A stretch of DNA of 64,000 nt from assembly GCA_013791955.1 (NCBI GenBank), contig VMSW01000005.1, positions 310,001 to 374,000 of the forward strand, read 5' to 3'. Position numbers and translations under genes: made by a program. This document shows, in pieces, positions 10,046 to 18,472 of the stretch. Below the pieces are notes generated by a model, which worked only from the letters and a program-made list of their open reading frames with translations, was not told the DNA's origin and did not search any database. The DNA is from Propionicimonas sp. GTDB taxonomy: Bacteria > Actinomycetota > Actinomycetes > Propionibacteriales > Propionibacteriaceae. Every line of letters starts with the position of its first letter. The stretch's first letter is position 1.

Positions 10046-11782
10046 TCACGGCGGGCTCGAAATCGACGGTGTTGGGCCGGGTTCGCTCGCGATCGGAGTC
10101 GGGTTCGCCACGGTCAAAAACACCGTGCCGCCGAGGTGAAACAAGACGTCAGCGGCTGGTCGCGACCCGCTGACCACCGCCTCCTCTGGGTAGCCTGCCG
10201 GGCTCGACCCGGTGAACCCAGCTGCACTCAGCGCGGCCCGCGCCTCGGCCACAGTGAGGCCGTCGACGGTAGGAACGATGTTTGAGCCGGAAGCGATGCG
10301 AAGGTCGACTTTGGCGCCGGGGGTGACGGACCGGCCCGCCTGGGGCGTTTGGCCGAGCACGGTGCCCGCAGACTGGGCGGACGGGATCTTGGTGATGACG
10401 CCCACGGCCAGGCCTGCGGCATTGAGGCTGGCCTCGGCCTCGGCCAGCGAGCCACTCAACGCCGGAACCTGCACCGGTACCACCGCCGTTGCGGTGGGCA
10501 GAGCCGAAGGCGGAGCACTCGTTGGCGCAGCGGCAGCCGAGGTTGCGGCTGAGGTCGCGGGACGGGCCGCCGTGCCGGTGGCGGTGAAGGCACTCAACAC
10601 CGCCAACACGGCCACTCCGGCAATGGCGGCCACGGCAATGCCCGCCGCCGAACCGCCGGGCTCATCGGCGACGCCGGAAGCTTGGGTTGGCCGGGACACG
10701 GCCGCCGGGCCCGGGTCAGTTGGGCTGAGGTAATCGAGAGCCGCGCGGCGTCCAGTGGCATTCAGCCGGGTGAGTGGTGGCTGGGTGGCCGAGCCGGCGC
10801 CGCCAGCATCGATCAACCGGGTGGTCGGGTAAGCCGGGCCGGTCGCGGCCTCAGCCAGGCCACCTTCCGGGCGGGCCCAAGCGCTCAGCAGCGCCTCCCG
10901 GAAGGCGGCAGCGTCGGCGAAGCGGTCTTCGGTGCGCTTCGCCATGGCGGTGGTGACCACCTTGTCCAGGCGCCTAGCGGCGGGCTGCAAGGCCGAGGGC
11001 ACCGGCGGCGGTGCCGACAGGTGCGCCCGCAACACAGCCTCCACGCTGCTGCGGGGAAACGGCGGGGCCCCAGTGAGCGCGAAGTAGAGCACCGCCCCGG
11101 CCTGGTAGAGGTCACCGGCAGCATTCACCGGCTGGCCCGAAGCCTGCTCGGGGGAGAGATAGGCGAGATTGCCGACCACTGTGCGCACCTGGCTGGCCTC
11201 ACCACTCAGCAACAAATCGCTGCCGAGCGTGCTGCGTCCGGCCACATCGGCCAAACCGAAGTCGATCAGCCGAACCAGCTCGGGGCGCACCTGGTGAGTG
11301 AGCCAGCCCAGGCCGTGCAGCACGACATTGCCCGGCGAGACATCGCGGTGAGCCAGCCCGACCGCGTGGGCCGCCGCCAGCCCGTCCAACACCCCGGTCA
11401 GGACCGCCACCGACTCGGCCCCGGAAAGCGGTCCAGCGGCCGCGACGTGCTCGGCCAAGGTGGGGCCGGAGGCCAAATCGAGCGCAATCCAGGGCATCAA
11501 CACCTCTCCGGCGTCGTGCAGACCGAAATCGCGTACCGCGGCGATGTTGGGGTGTCGCAGCGTGCCCAACCGTCCCGCCTCGGCCAGGAAGGCCCGCCGG
11601 GAGCTCTCGGTCGCACACAGGTGTGGGTGCAGCACCTTCAGCGCCACCTGCGAATCCGTGGCTGCTGGGTCAAGGTCGTCGGCGCGATAGACCGACGCCG
11701 ATCCACCAACCCCCAGCAGGGCACCGGGCCGATACCGTCCACCAAACAGGGACGCGTCCAGCGGCGGCGCCGGGTGGCTCAT
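10046..11782 (-). CDS. Serine/threonine protein kinase with two PASTA domains
   Basis: A 578-residue PknB-type receptor kinase. The kinase domain covers about residues 14-280: glycine loop LLGVGGSASVYRADD, Lys in VALKVLHPHL, catalytic loop AHRDVSPGNVVL near 146, and DFG within LIDFGLADV near 173. A membrane helix lies around 380-400. A Thr/Ala/Pro linker leads to two extracellular PASTA repeats (about 435-500 and 502-565; VPALSGSLAEAEASLNAAGL and VPTVDGLTVAEARAALSAAG). PASTA domains bind peptidoglycan fragments or lipid II. The start is the ATG overlapping the transglycosylase stop (ATGA), so kinase and wall hydrolase are co-translated. With two PASTA repeats rather than four it is a shorter sensor than PknB. 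Confidence 0.9.
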   Translation of the reverse strand: MSHPAPPLDASLFGGRYRPGALLGVGGSASVYRADDLDPAATDSQVALKVLHPHLCATESSRRAFLAEAGRLGTLRHPNIAAVRDFGLHDAGEVLMPWIALDLASGPTLAEHVAAAGPLSGAESVAVLTGVLDGLAAAHAVGLAHRDVSPGNVVLHGLGWLTHQVRPELVRLIDFGLADVAGRSTLGSDLLLSGEASQVRTVVGNLAYLSPEQASGQPVNAAGDLYQAGAVLYFALTGAPPFPRSSVEAVLRAHLSAPPPVPSALQPAARRLDKVVTTAMAKRTEDRFADAAAFREALLSAWARPEGGLAEAATGPAYPTTRLIDAGGAGSATQPPLTRLNATGRRAALDYLSPTDPGPAAVSRPTQASGVADEPGGSAAGIAVAAIAGVAVLAVLSAFTATGTAARPATSAATSAAAAPTSAPPSALPTATAVVPVQVPALSGSLAEAEASLNAAGLAVGVITKIPSAQSAGTVLGQTPQAGRSVTPGAKVDLRIASGSNIVPTVDGLTVAEARAALSAAGFTGSSPAGYPEEAVVSGSRPAADVLFHLGGTVFLTVANPTPIASEPGPTPSISSPP

Positions 11783-12603
11783 TGGCCGGCCTGGGCCGCA
11801 TAGCGGTTGGCGGCATTGGCAATCTTGTCGACGTAGGCGCTCGAATGGTTGTAGGAGAACACCGCGGCCCGCCAGCCAGCGGCGGTTCGCATCGAGCCGG
11901 ATGCGCACAGATAGCGGGCAGCACTAAGGGCGGCATCATCGATCTGATTCGGGTTGGCGTCGCCGTCGGCGTTCCCGTCCGCCCCCCATTTGCGCCAGGT
12001 GGACGGGATGAACTGCATCGGCCCGACGGCGCGATCCCAGGCTGCATCGCCGTCCCAGCGGCCCTGATCGGTGTCGCGAATGGCGGCCACGCCGTGTCCG
12101 TTCAGCGCCGGGCCACGAATCGCCGGCGCAGTATCACCGGTGGCCAGCAACTGAGCCCCGCCGTGGCTGCCGTGGGCCGATTCGGTCAGCCCGATGGCAG
12201 CCAGCGTGTTCCAGGCCAGACCGCAGCTGGGCTGCTCTGAGCTCACCTGCACCCCGGCGGAGGCATAAGCCAGCAAGGCGCGAAACGGAATGCCGGTGCG
12301 GGTTGAGACGCGCTGGGCCCAGGCTTGATCGATTCGCTTGGTTGGCGCCATCGCCGCTGAACTGGGTCCGACCGAACTGGGCAGGGCACGGGTTGGTTGG
12401 GCCGCAGTCGCTGGTTCTTCGGTGGCCGGCACTGCTACCGGCACCGGGGCCAGCGCTGCGGCCGAAGTGCGCTGGAAGGCCGCGATGGACAACCCGCCAA
12501 TGATCGCGGCCACCACGCCCAACACCACTGCGCTGGCTCCAAGGCTGGTGGCCACGCCCCGCCAGGCTGTCCGGCGTTCTGGGGGAATCAGCTTGGTCAG
12601 CAT
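11779..12603 (-). CDS. Membrane-anchored lytic transglycosylase (MltB-like SLT fold)
   Basis: A 274-residue protein. The N-terminal signal-anchor (about residues 15-45, GASAVVLGVVAAIIGGLSIA) is followed by a Pro/Ala linker and a lysozyme-like domain. The catalytic Glu is E141 in AAIGLTESAHGSHGG. The family signature VGPMQFIPSTWRKWGADGNA lies near 192, and DANPNQIDDAALSAARYLC follows. This enzyme should cleave the glycan strands of peptidoglycan with 1,6-anhydro product formation. It begins five bases after the pstB stop and overlaps the PASTA kinase start, placing wall remodelling in the same transcript as phosphate uptake. Confidence 0.88.
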   Translation of the reverse strand: MLTKLIPPERRTAWRGVATSLGASAVVLGVVAAIIGGLSIAAFQRTSAAALAPVPVAVPATEEPATAAQPTRALPSSVGPSSAAMAPTKRIDQAWAQRVSTRTGIPFRALLAYASAGVQVSSEQPSCGLAWNTLAAIGLTESAHGSHGGAQLLATGDTAPAIRGPALNGHGVAAIRDTDQGRWDGDAAWDRAVGPMQFIPSTWRKWGADGNADGDANPNQIDDAALSAARYLCASGSMRTAAGWRAAVFSYNHSSAYVDKIANAANRYAAQAGQ

Positions 12604-12607
12604 CTGC

Positions 12608-13591
12608 TCACCCGAAGCGGCCGTTGACGTAGTCGAAAGTGCGCGGATCCTGCGGCTCGGTGAACATCGCCTCGGTGTCGCCGTGCTCCACGATTACGCC
12701 CGGCTTGCCCAAGCTGGCCAGGAAGAACGCGCACTGCTGGGAAACCCGATGGGCCTGCTGCATGTTGTGGGTGACGATAACGATGGTCACCTGGTTTCGC
12801 AGCTCCAACATGGTTTCCTCGATCACCCTGGTGGAGGTCGGGTCAAGAGCCGAGCACGGCTCGTCCATCAACAGCACCTTGGGACGAACCGCCAAGGAGC
12901 GGGCGATGCAGAGCCGCTGTTGCTGGCCGCCGGAAAGGCCGCCGCCGGGCTGGCGAAGCCGGTTGCGCACCTCTTTCCACAAGCCAGCCCTGATCAGGCT
13001 GGTCTCAACCAGCTCGTCGCGGCGATCCCGGCTTACCTGCACCCCGGTCAGCTTCAAACCCGCCACGACGTTGTCATAGATCGACATCGCCGGGAACGGG
13101 TTCGGCTTCTGGAAGACCATGCCAATGTGTTTGCGGGCATCGATCAGGCGATGCCGGCGGTCATAGATATCGTCGCCGTCTAGCAGCACTTCGCCAGCTA
13201 GCGAGGCTGAGGGCACCAGCTCGTGCATTCGGTTGAGAATGCGCAGGAAGGTCGACTTGCCACACCCGGACGGCCCGATCAGGGCAGTGATCTGACCGGC
13301 CTGCATATCGAGGCTGACCCGGTCGAGCACCAGATGATCGCCGAACCAGGCCGAGACGTTGCGGGCTTGCAGACCACCCACGCCCGAGTTGCCTTCGGGT
13401 GCCGCCGACTCGGCGGGGTGGGTCGGGTCGGGCAGGGTCTGGACGACCTGAATGGGCTGGGTCTGGGCTGCGGACAGCTCAGCGGGACGGAAGTCGGTTG
13501 GTCGCGGCGGTGGCGGCAGCACCTGGGTGATGTCGCCGCTGGCGCTGCCGAAGCTAGCTGGGCTCTCCATGGTTACCTTCGTGGTTGTCAT
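12608..13591 (-). CDS. pstB: Phosphate ABC transporter ATP-binding protein PstB
   Basis: A 327-residue ATPase energising PstC/PstA. Walker A is [20 protein letters not shown], the Q-loop [17 protein letters not shown] is diagnostic of PstB, the signature is [16 protein letters not shown], and Walker B is [13 protein letters not shown]. Compared with the usual 250-260 residues it carries an extra N-terminal tail of about 75 residues rich in Pro/Gln/Ala, in frame and without a better internal start visible. It is separated from pstC-pstA-pstS by six surface-protein genes, an unusual order. It is likely part of the same PHO-controlled transcript, although intervening hairpins may reduce its level. 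Confidence 0.95.
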   Translation of the reverse strand: MTTTKVTMESPASFGSASGDITQVLPPPPRPTDFRPAELSAAQTQPIQVVQTLPDPTHPAESAAPEGNSGVGGLQARNVSAWFGDHLVLDRVSLDMQAGQITALIGPSGCGKSTFLRILNRMHELVPSASLAGEVLLDGDDIYDRRHRLIDARKHIGMVFQKPNPFPAMSIYDNVVAGLKLTGVQVSRDRRDELVETSLIRAGLWKEVRNRLRQPGGGLSGGQQQRLCIARSLAVRPKVLLMDEPCSALDPTSTRVIEETMLELRNQVTIVIVTHNMQQAHRVSQQCAFFLASLGKPGVIVEHGDTEAMFTEPQDPRTFDYVNGRFG

Positions 13592-13594
13592 CGG

Positions 13595-14614
13595 TCACAT
13601 CAGATTTGGCAGCAGGCGGGTCACCTGATCGGCGACCAGCAGGCCGCTGAGCAGGAGCACCGGCATCATGACGATCCAGGTCTTGCGGCCGCCGAAGTGG
13701 CGACGGGCGTACACCGCGGCAGCCTCGGCCACCAGTAGAAACTGCAGGGCGAAGACCAGTGCCCAGGCGGTGCTGGGGTCGATGGCCAGTTCGCGGTCTT
13801 TGGCAGCCAAGGTGGCGTAGGTGGTGAGTCGGGCTCCGTTTGGCTGGACGGCAGAGACCAGCTCCGCGTCCACCCACACCAGCCCGCTGGGCATGAACGG
13901 GCCACCGCGCGCCGTCACCAGCACCAGTCGGCTCTTGGCGGCGGTGATCGCTGCCGGGGTCGGGTCACCGGCGTAGCGAACCCCGATTACCCGATAGATG
14001 TGTTCACCCTGCCCGGTGATGATGCTGATCGTCTCGCCCGGTGGCAGTTCCTGTAGCCGACCGAAGGGGCCGCCGTACGCGGTGGCGCGCCCCGTCAGCA
14101 CGGTCACTCCGGCCTGCCCGGGCAGTGCGGTGTCGCGGCGATGCCCGGGGCCTTTGGCCAGCACTGCTGAGGACGTGCCTTCGGCCACAATCTCATCGAC
14201 TCCCAGGGCCGGGATTTCAATTCGGGCCACCGGCTCGCCGTCGGTGAGCAGGACGTTGTCGAAGTTGCCCTCGCTGACCGGAGCCATGCCAGCAGCGAGC
14301 TGCTCGCCGTATTGCCCACGCAACTGTTGCTGGGAAATCACGTGCTGCAGCGGCCCCAACACGGCCAAGGTGGCCACGAAGCCGAGCAACACGACTGCTG
14401 TCATGCTCATTGCGCCTTTGATCACCAGTTCGCGCGGGCTAAGTGGCTCACGCAGCCGGTTCGGCTTCGGCCGACGGTGCGGTGGCCGTGGTGGGCGGGT
14501 GCCCGCGCTGCGGCGAGCCGAAGGTCGTTCGCCGCTGGTTGCCGCCTGCGCGGGCGGCGGCGCTGCGGTGGCGTCGGCGGAAATCTCGGCCACTGTGCTG
14601 GTCGTCTCGATCAC
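13595..14614 (-). CDS. Sortase-fold membrane protein lacking all catalytic residues (pseudo-sortase)
   Basis: A 339-residue protein. It has a basic, Pro-rich cytoplasmic N-terminus, a membrane helix at about 70-90, a sortase beta-barrel domain (about 125-255) and two C-terminal helices flanking a basic loop (ALVFALQFLLVAEAAAVY, WIVMMPVLLLSGLLVADQV). The domain keeps the class E-like framework: ARIEIPALGVDEIVAEGT, GHRRDTALPGQAGVTVLTG, YGGPFGRLQELPPGETI. However, the TGHR motif that supplies the catalytic His reads TGRA (R176). The TLTTC motif reads LVLVTA (A235 in place of Cys), and the downstream Arg is Gly. It should therefore be unable to transpeptidate. The frame is intact, suggesting a retained non-enzymatic role. 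It is ATGA-coupled to the preceding gene and lies four bases before pstB. Confidence 0.8.
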   Translation of the reverse strand: MIETTSTVAEISADATAAPPPAQAATSGERPSARRSAGTRPPRPPHRRPKPNRLREPLSPRELVIKGAMSMTAVVLLGFVATLAVLGPLQHVISQQQLRGQYGEQLAAGMAPVSEGNFDNVLLTDGEPVARIEIPALGVDEIVAEGTSSAVLAKGPGHRRDTALPGQAGVTVLTGRATAYGGPFGRLQELPPGETISIITGQGEHIYRVIGVRYAGDPTPAAITAAKSRLVLVTARGGPFMPSGLVWVDAELVSAVQPNGARLTTYATLAAKDRELAIDPSTAWALVFALQFLLVAEAAAVYARRHFGGRKTWIVMMPVLLLSGLLVADQVTRLLPNLM

Positions 14615-15387
14615 CCCGACGCCTCCTGATCAGGGCCAGCCTGGGCGGCTCGGCGCAACTGACGGCGGCGGCGTTCGAGCAGCCAGGTGGTCACCATCGC
14701 CGCCAGCAGCAAAACGAACCAGGGCAGGTACCACACCAAAGTGGTGCGGGTTAGCGGCGTCAGCTTGAGCTCGCCCAACGTTGCTGGCGGGGTGAAGGTG
14801 GCGCTGGCGGTCACCACCGTCCACTGCGCTAGGCCGTTGATCCTGGCGGTGACCAGCCGGGTTTCCCCCGCCTTGATCGCCTCCACCGGGAACTCCACCG
14901 GTTGGCCAACAGGCACGCCGAAAGGGCCGGTCAGCCAGAACCTGGCTGACCCGGAGACCTCGCCGGGGTAGACGTTGCGGACGGTGAAGTGCAGGTCAAC
15001 GCTGCCGTCCAGCGGATTGAACGACGGCGAATAGACCCAGGTCAGAGCGCTGACGTAGAGCACCCCGCCGATAGTTTGTTCTTCCCCGGGGCTGACGATG
15101 GTGCTCGGTGAGGGCGAGCCGCCCGGCTGGGAGCCGGTGGGGACTGGCGCGTTGGTGGCGCTGGTCGGGGTAGCAGTAGCGGCGGGCGTGGTCGAACTGC
15201 TCGGCGTGGGGGTGCCACTGGCCGAAGAGGTCGGACTGCTGCTGATTACCTCCACGTTCAGGCCGACGTCGTCCTGTGGAGGGGGTGTGGTGGCGGCCAA
15301 CGTAGGCGCCACGCTGAGTAGCAGGACGACTAACGCGGCGCCAACGACCGCAGGCACTGTGGTGGTGAGGTGGCGGGCGAACCTCAC
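14611..15387 (-). CDS. Exported single-pass protein, partial paralogue of the DUF916 protein
   Basis: 258 residues: signal peptide (VVGAALVVLLLSVAPTLA/AT), a Ser/Thr/Pro linker (residues of about 45-95), one beta-sandwich domain, a C-terminal membrane helix (LVWYLPWFVLLLAAMVTTWL) and a short Arg-rich tail. The domain repeats the pattern of the second half of the DUF916 protein next door. SFNPLDGSVDLHFTVRN parallels GFNPLDGSITVAATVTN, each followed by a GVPVGQ or LGVGQ segment and a WYLPW or WAIPW pre-membrane motif. It thus looks like a duplicated membrane-proximal half without the WxLIP N-domain. ATGA overlaps couple it on both sides. Confidence 0.75.
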   Translation of the reverse strand: MRFARHLTTTVPAVVGAALVVLLLSVAPTLAATTPPPQDDVGLNVEVISSSPTSSASGTPTPSSSTTPAATATPTSATNAPVPTGSQPGGSPSPSTIVSPGEEQTIGGVLYVSALTWVYSPSFNPLDGSVDLHFTVRNVYPGEVSGSARFWLTGPFGVPVGQPVEFPVEAIKAGETRLVTARINGLAQWTVVTASATFTPPATLGELKLTPLTRTTLVWYLPWFVLLLAAMVTTWLLERRRRQLRRAAQAGPDQEASG

Positions 15388-16520
15388 CGGCTGTCCTCCC
15401 CGGCCTGGCTGTCGCCCAGCTCAGTGCCGCCCTGGCGCAGCGGCTCACCGGACTCGGCGGCCTTGGTGGCTCGCTGCTCGTCGAGAACCTCCTGGGCGCG
15501 CTGGAGCGCCTCGGCTTCGGTCTGTTCGGCCCATTCGCGGGCGGCCTGGTCTTCGCGGTCGCGGCGCCAGCGCAGGAAGAACCACCCGGCAACCCCGAGC
15601 ACGACCAGCCCAACCAGCAGCCACGGGATGGCCCACACCAGGGCGTCGCGCTGAATGACCGGCAGCGGGCCGGGGTCGGGGGCGTCCCCGGAGATGCCGC
15701 CCTGCACCAGCATTCGCACCACGCCGTAGCCCACCTGCGGAATGCCGCCAACTTCGAAGGTCACGGTGGAGGTGTTGCCCGGCAAGATCTCCGGTAGCTC
15801 GGTGCGGACGGTCTGGCCAACGCCCAGCCCAAACCAGGTGCTGGTTGAGATGGTGTTGGTGCCCTCCAAGGCCACGTTGCCGCTGTTGGTGACCGTGGCG
15901 GCCACAGTGATCGAGCCGTCCAGCGGGTTGAAACCGGAGTGGTAGGTGCCGGAGAAGCTGCTGATGGTGAGAATCGGCTGCAGGTCGCCAGAGACGCGCA
16001 CGTACATCCGGTTGGCGATTCGGCGCTCCACCCGCACCTGGCCCTCAGTGGTGGCCGAGGCCAACACTCCGGCGGCGTGATCGCCGGGGGTCGCGTCCTT
16101 CGGGATCGTCACCGTAAACGGGACGGTTCGCGATTCGCCAGCTTTGAGGTTGATCTTCAGTTGCGGCGAGCCGTTGAAGCTGACCCAGGAGGCGGCCCCG
16201 GCCTTGTCGGTGGCGCTATCGCGCAGCGAGAAGTCGCCGTTGGCTTCGTTGAAGGCGTCGGCGGCCAGGACGGTCACTTTCAGCGGGGTGGTGCCCGCGT
16301 TGCTCACCCGCACGTGATCGGTGACCTTCTGGCCGGGGTCGGCCTGATAGGTGAACCGGCTGCGTCCGTCGGTCTTGCCCTTCGCATCGACCGGCGAAAT
16401 CGCGATGCCGACGGTGTCCTCAGCCTGGGCGGTGGTGGCGGTCAGCGCCACGCTCCCGACAGCGAGCACGGCGATGGTCAGCAGCGCACCGAGGCGGCGC
16501 AAGACGGGCACAGGTGTCAT
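15384..16520 (-). CDS. DUF916 / WxL-interacting protein (WxLIP) with C-terminal membrane anchor
   Basis: 378 residues from the ATG at 16520 (AAGG eight bases upstream), with a signal peptide (LLTIAVLAVGSVALTATTAQA/ED). Residues of about 35-175 form the DUF916 domain: IAISPVDAKGKTDGRSRFTY, DHVRVSNAGTTPLKVTV, and the signature VTIPKDATPGDHAAGVLAS. A second beta domain follows (about 180-290), then a membrane helix (AIPWLLVGLVVLGVAGWFFL) and a long charged cytoplasmic tail. In Firmicutes, DUF916 proteins bind WxL-domain proteins and peptidoglycan and are encoded beside them. Here the WxL-like protein is the gene immediately upstream. The stop overlaps the next start (ATGA). Confidence 0.85.
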   Translation of the reverse strand: MTPVPVLRRLGALLTIAVLAVGSVALTATTAQAEDTVGIAISPVDAKGKTDGRSRFTYQADPGQKVTDHVRVSNAGTTPLKVTVLAADAFNEANGDFSLRDSATDKAGAASWVSFNGSPQLKINLKAGESRTVPFTVTIPKDATPGDHAAGVLASATTEGQVRVERRIANRMYVRVSGDLQPILTISSFSGTYHSGFNPLDGSITVAATVTNSGNVALEGTNTISTSTWFGLGVGQTVRTELPEILPGNTSTVTFEVGGIPQVGYGVVRMLVQGGISGDAPDPGPLPVIQRDALVWAIPWLLVGLVVLGVAGWFFLRWRRDREDQAAREWAEQTEAEALQRAQEVLDEQRATKAAESGEPLRQGGTELGDSQAGEDSR

Positions 16521-16625
16521 GTCTCTACCTTGGGGTTCTTGAGGCGGTGTTGAGTTGCGCTTGTGGGGCTGCGGAGTGAACAGCGCGCGAACGGCTCTGG
16601 TCGGCGCCTCGCGCGGTAGATGCAG

Positions 16626-16666
16626 CTCGTCCGCGCCCCGGCCTTGTGGGCCTGAGCGCGGACGAG
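16626..16666 (-). terminator. Intercistronic hairpin upstream of the DUF916 gene
   Basis: Perfect 11-base arms CTCGTCCGCGC and GCGCGGACGAG enclose a 19-base loop that holds its own GGCC/GGCC pairing. It is one of two strong hairpins in the 206-base gap between the WxL-like and DUF916 genes. Probably a partial terminator or processing site. Confidence 0.5.
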
Positions 16667-16687
16667 GTCTACGACTGCTGCTGATCA

Positions 16688-16720
16688 CCGGGTGAGGCCG
16701 CAGGCTGCGACCTCACCCGG
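16688..16720 (-). terminator. Hairpin seven bases after the WxL-like gene stop
   Basis: Perfect 10-base arms CCGGGTGAGG and CCTCACCCGG surround a 13-base loop, immediately downstream of the stop at 16727. The position fits a terminator or a 3'-stabilising hairpin that lets the upstream surface protein be made in excess over the downstream genes. Confidence 0.6.
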
Positions 16721-16726
16721 CCAAGA

Positions 16727-18430
16727 TCACTTGGAGATCAGCGTCAGGGTGAGGGTTGAGGAGTAGGTACCGGCCGGCTTGCCCGCGGGAGCGGTGAAGA
16801 CCAGGTCGGCGTTGTAGGTGCTCACACCGGAGAAGGCGCTTCCGGCCAACTCGGCGAAGTCCCACGGGTAGACGGCTGCTCCGGAGACCTGCGCCGCACC
16901 CATGGTGGGGGCGGTGGCGCCGGATCCGGCCTGGCTGACGACCTTGGGTGCGATACCCAGAGCGGACTTAGCGATCGTGTCGCCGCCCTTGGTGAAGTCG
17001 GCCACAGTGGTGCTCAGATCCCAGCCGGGCTTGGAAACCTGGCGAAGGTCGGTGACCTTGAAGTTGCCGAGTTCACCGGAAACCACGGACTGGCCGTTGA
17101 CCAGGGCCGGGTTGGTCAGGTTGACGACGCTGCCGGAAAGGTTGGTCAGCGAGAACTCGCCATCAGCCGGGGTCTGGGCGTTGGCGACGTCAGCGTTGAT
17201 CTGCTTGGTGAAAGACGGGTCGATCGCAGCGTCGGTCTTGGTGAAGGTTGCCCACGCGACCACGTCACCGATGGTGTTGGTGATAGCCATCTTGTGGTCG
17301 CCAGCGTCCAGCATGGAGACGTCAGCAGTGATGGTGCCGCCAGCCACGGCGAAATCACCGAGGTAGGTGGCCGTGGAGTAGACGAACGTGTGGAAGGTGC
17401 TGCCGTTGTTGGCGGCGTCAACCGTCAGCGTGGCAGCGTGGGTCGTCGCATTGTAGGAAGCGGTTGCACCGTGAGCCGTGCTGGCGTTCAGAGCGTTGTC
17501 TGAAGGAGCCATCGGCGGCATCACGACCGCCGGCACGACGGCGGTGACAGTGACGTCGGCCGAGGTGGACGCATTGAAGTTGGCGTTGGCCACGAACTTC
17601 GCCGAGTAGGTGTGAGCACCGGCGGTGCCCACGACGACGGTCTTGGCAGCGATACCACCAGAGACCGCGACCGAGCCCAGGCTGTCGGCGCCCTTGAAGA
17701 ACTCAACGTTGCCGACAACGGTGGACGCATCGGCCGCAGCGACCGTGGCGGTGAGGGTGGTGGTGTTACCCGCGTCTAGCGACGTCGGGCTGGCCGCCAG
17801 GGCCGTGGTGGTGTTCACCGCAACAACCGCAGGTGCCTCAACCTCGACCGGGCTAACGGTGTAGTTGCCGCTACCGGCGGTGATGTTGATCTCCCGGTAA
17901 ACCGCGCCGACGGGGGTCACACCGTTGTTGATGGTGTAAGCCACGCCGTAGTAGTAGGAACCACCGGCAGCGACGATGTCGTTGACGCCGGCACCGAACG
18001 CGTCGAGGGTGAAGTCCGGCGTCAGGGTGCCACCGTTGGGGCCAGCGGCGGAGTCAACCGACCACGACTTCCAGGTGTTGGTGCCACCGTTGAGGTCCGC
18101 AGTCGTCTTGGCGGAGATGAAGCGCAGTACCTGGGTGAATGAGGTGGCGCCGGTCACTGGCCGGGTCGCGGCCGGGTTGATCTCGGACAGCACGTCAGTC
18201 GAGTTAGCCGAGGCAATGAGGGCTTCGTCGCGGGTGTAGACCCGAGCGGTGTTCCCGTCGACATAGTCGCCGGTGTTGGCGTCCCACAGGAAGAACGAGC
18301 CCTTAGAGCCGTTCGCCTGTGGGTTGAGGACATCGCCGGGGGCCGCGAAGGCGGTGGCTGCGCCACCGGCCATCAGGCCAAGGGTTAGTGCGCCGACCAG
18401 GGCCGCGCGCAGTTTGCTGCTGGTTTTCAT
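16727..18430 (-). CDS. Secreted Ig-like surface protein with C-terminal WxL-like domain
   Basis: A 567-residue exported protein with AAGGA eight bases before the ATG and a signal peptide (ALVGALTLGLMAGGAATAFA/AP). After an N-terminal beta region comes a bacterial Ig-like repeat (about 210-305; ALAASPTSLDAGNTTTLTAT and VGNVEFFKGADSLGSVAVSG). The C-terminal 150 residues resemble a WxL domain: FKVTDLRQVSKPGWDLSTTV contains the proximal W-x-L, and the protein ends with PAGTYSSTLTLTLISK, where Firmicute WxL domains end in LTWTL. The distal Trp is replaced, so this is a divergent member. There is no LPXTG or membrane anchor. It is directly followed by its likely DUF916 partner. Confidence 0.75.
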   Translation of the reverse strand: MKTSSKLRAALVGALTLGLMAGGAATAFAAPGDVLNPQANGSKGSFFLWDANTGDYVDGNTARVYTRDEALIASANSTDVLSEINPAATRPVTGATSFTQVLRFISAKTTADLNGGTNTWKSWSVDSAAGPNGGTLTPDFTLDAFGAGVNDIVAAGGSYYYGVAYTINNGVTPVGAVYREINITAGSGNYTVSPVEVEAPAVVAVNTTTALAASPTSLDAGNTTTLTATVAAADASTVVGNVEFFKGADSLGSVAVSGGIAAKTVVVGTAGAHTYSAKFVANANFNASTSADVTVTAVVPAVVMPPMAPSDNALNASTAHGATASYNATTHAATLTVDAANNGSTFHTFVYSTATYLGDFAVAGGTITADVSMLDAGDHKMAITNTIGDVVAWATFTKTDAAIDPSFTKQINADVANAQTPADGEFSLTNLSGSVVNLTNPALVNGQSVVSGELGNFKVTDLRQVSKPGWDLSTTVADFTKGGDTIAKSALGIAPKVVSQAGSGATAPTMGAAQVSGAAVYPWDFAELAGSAFSGVSTYNADLVFTAPAGKPAGTYSSTLTLTLISK

Positions 18431-18472
18431 GTCAGAGTCCTTTGCAGGTCGATGGGTGGGTGATGACCGGGA

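Noticed and set aside
9897-10049. N-terminal extension of the LRR protein from a GTG overlapping the kinase stop
   Set aside because: The GTGA overlap is attractive, but the extension would place a clear signal peptide about 50 residues inside the protein. Kept only as an alternative in the LRR entry.
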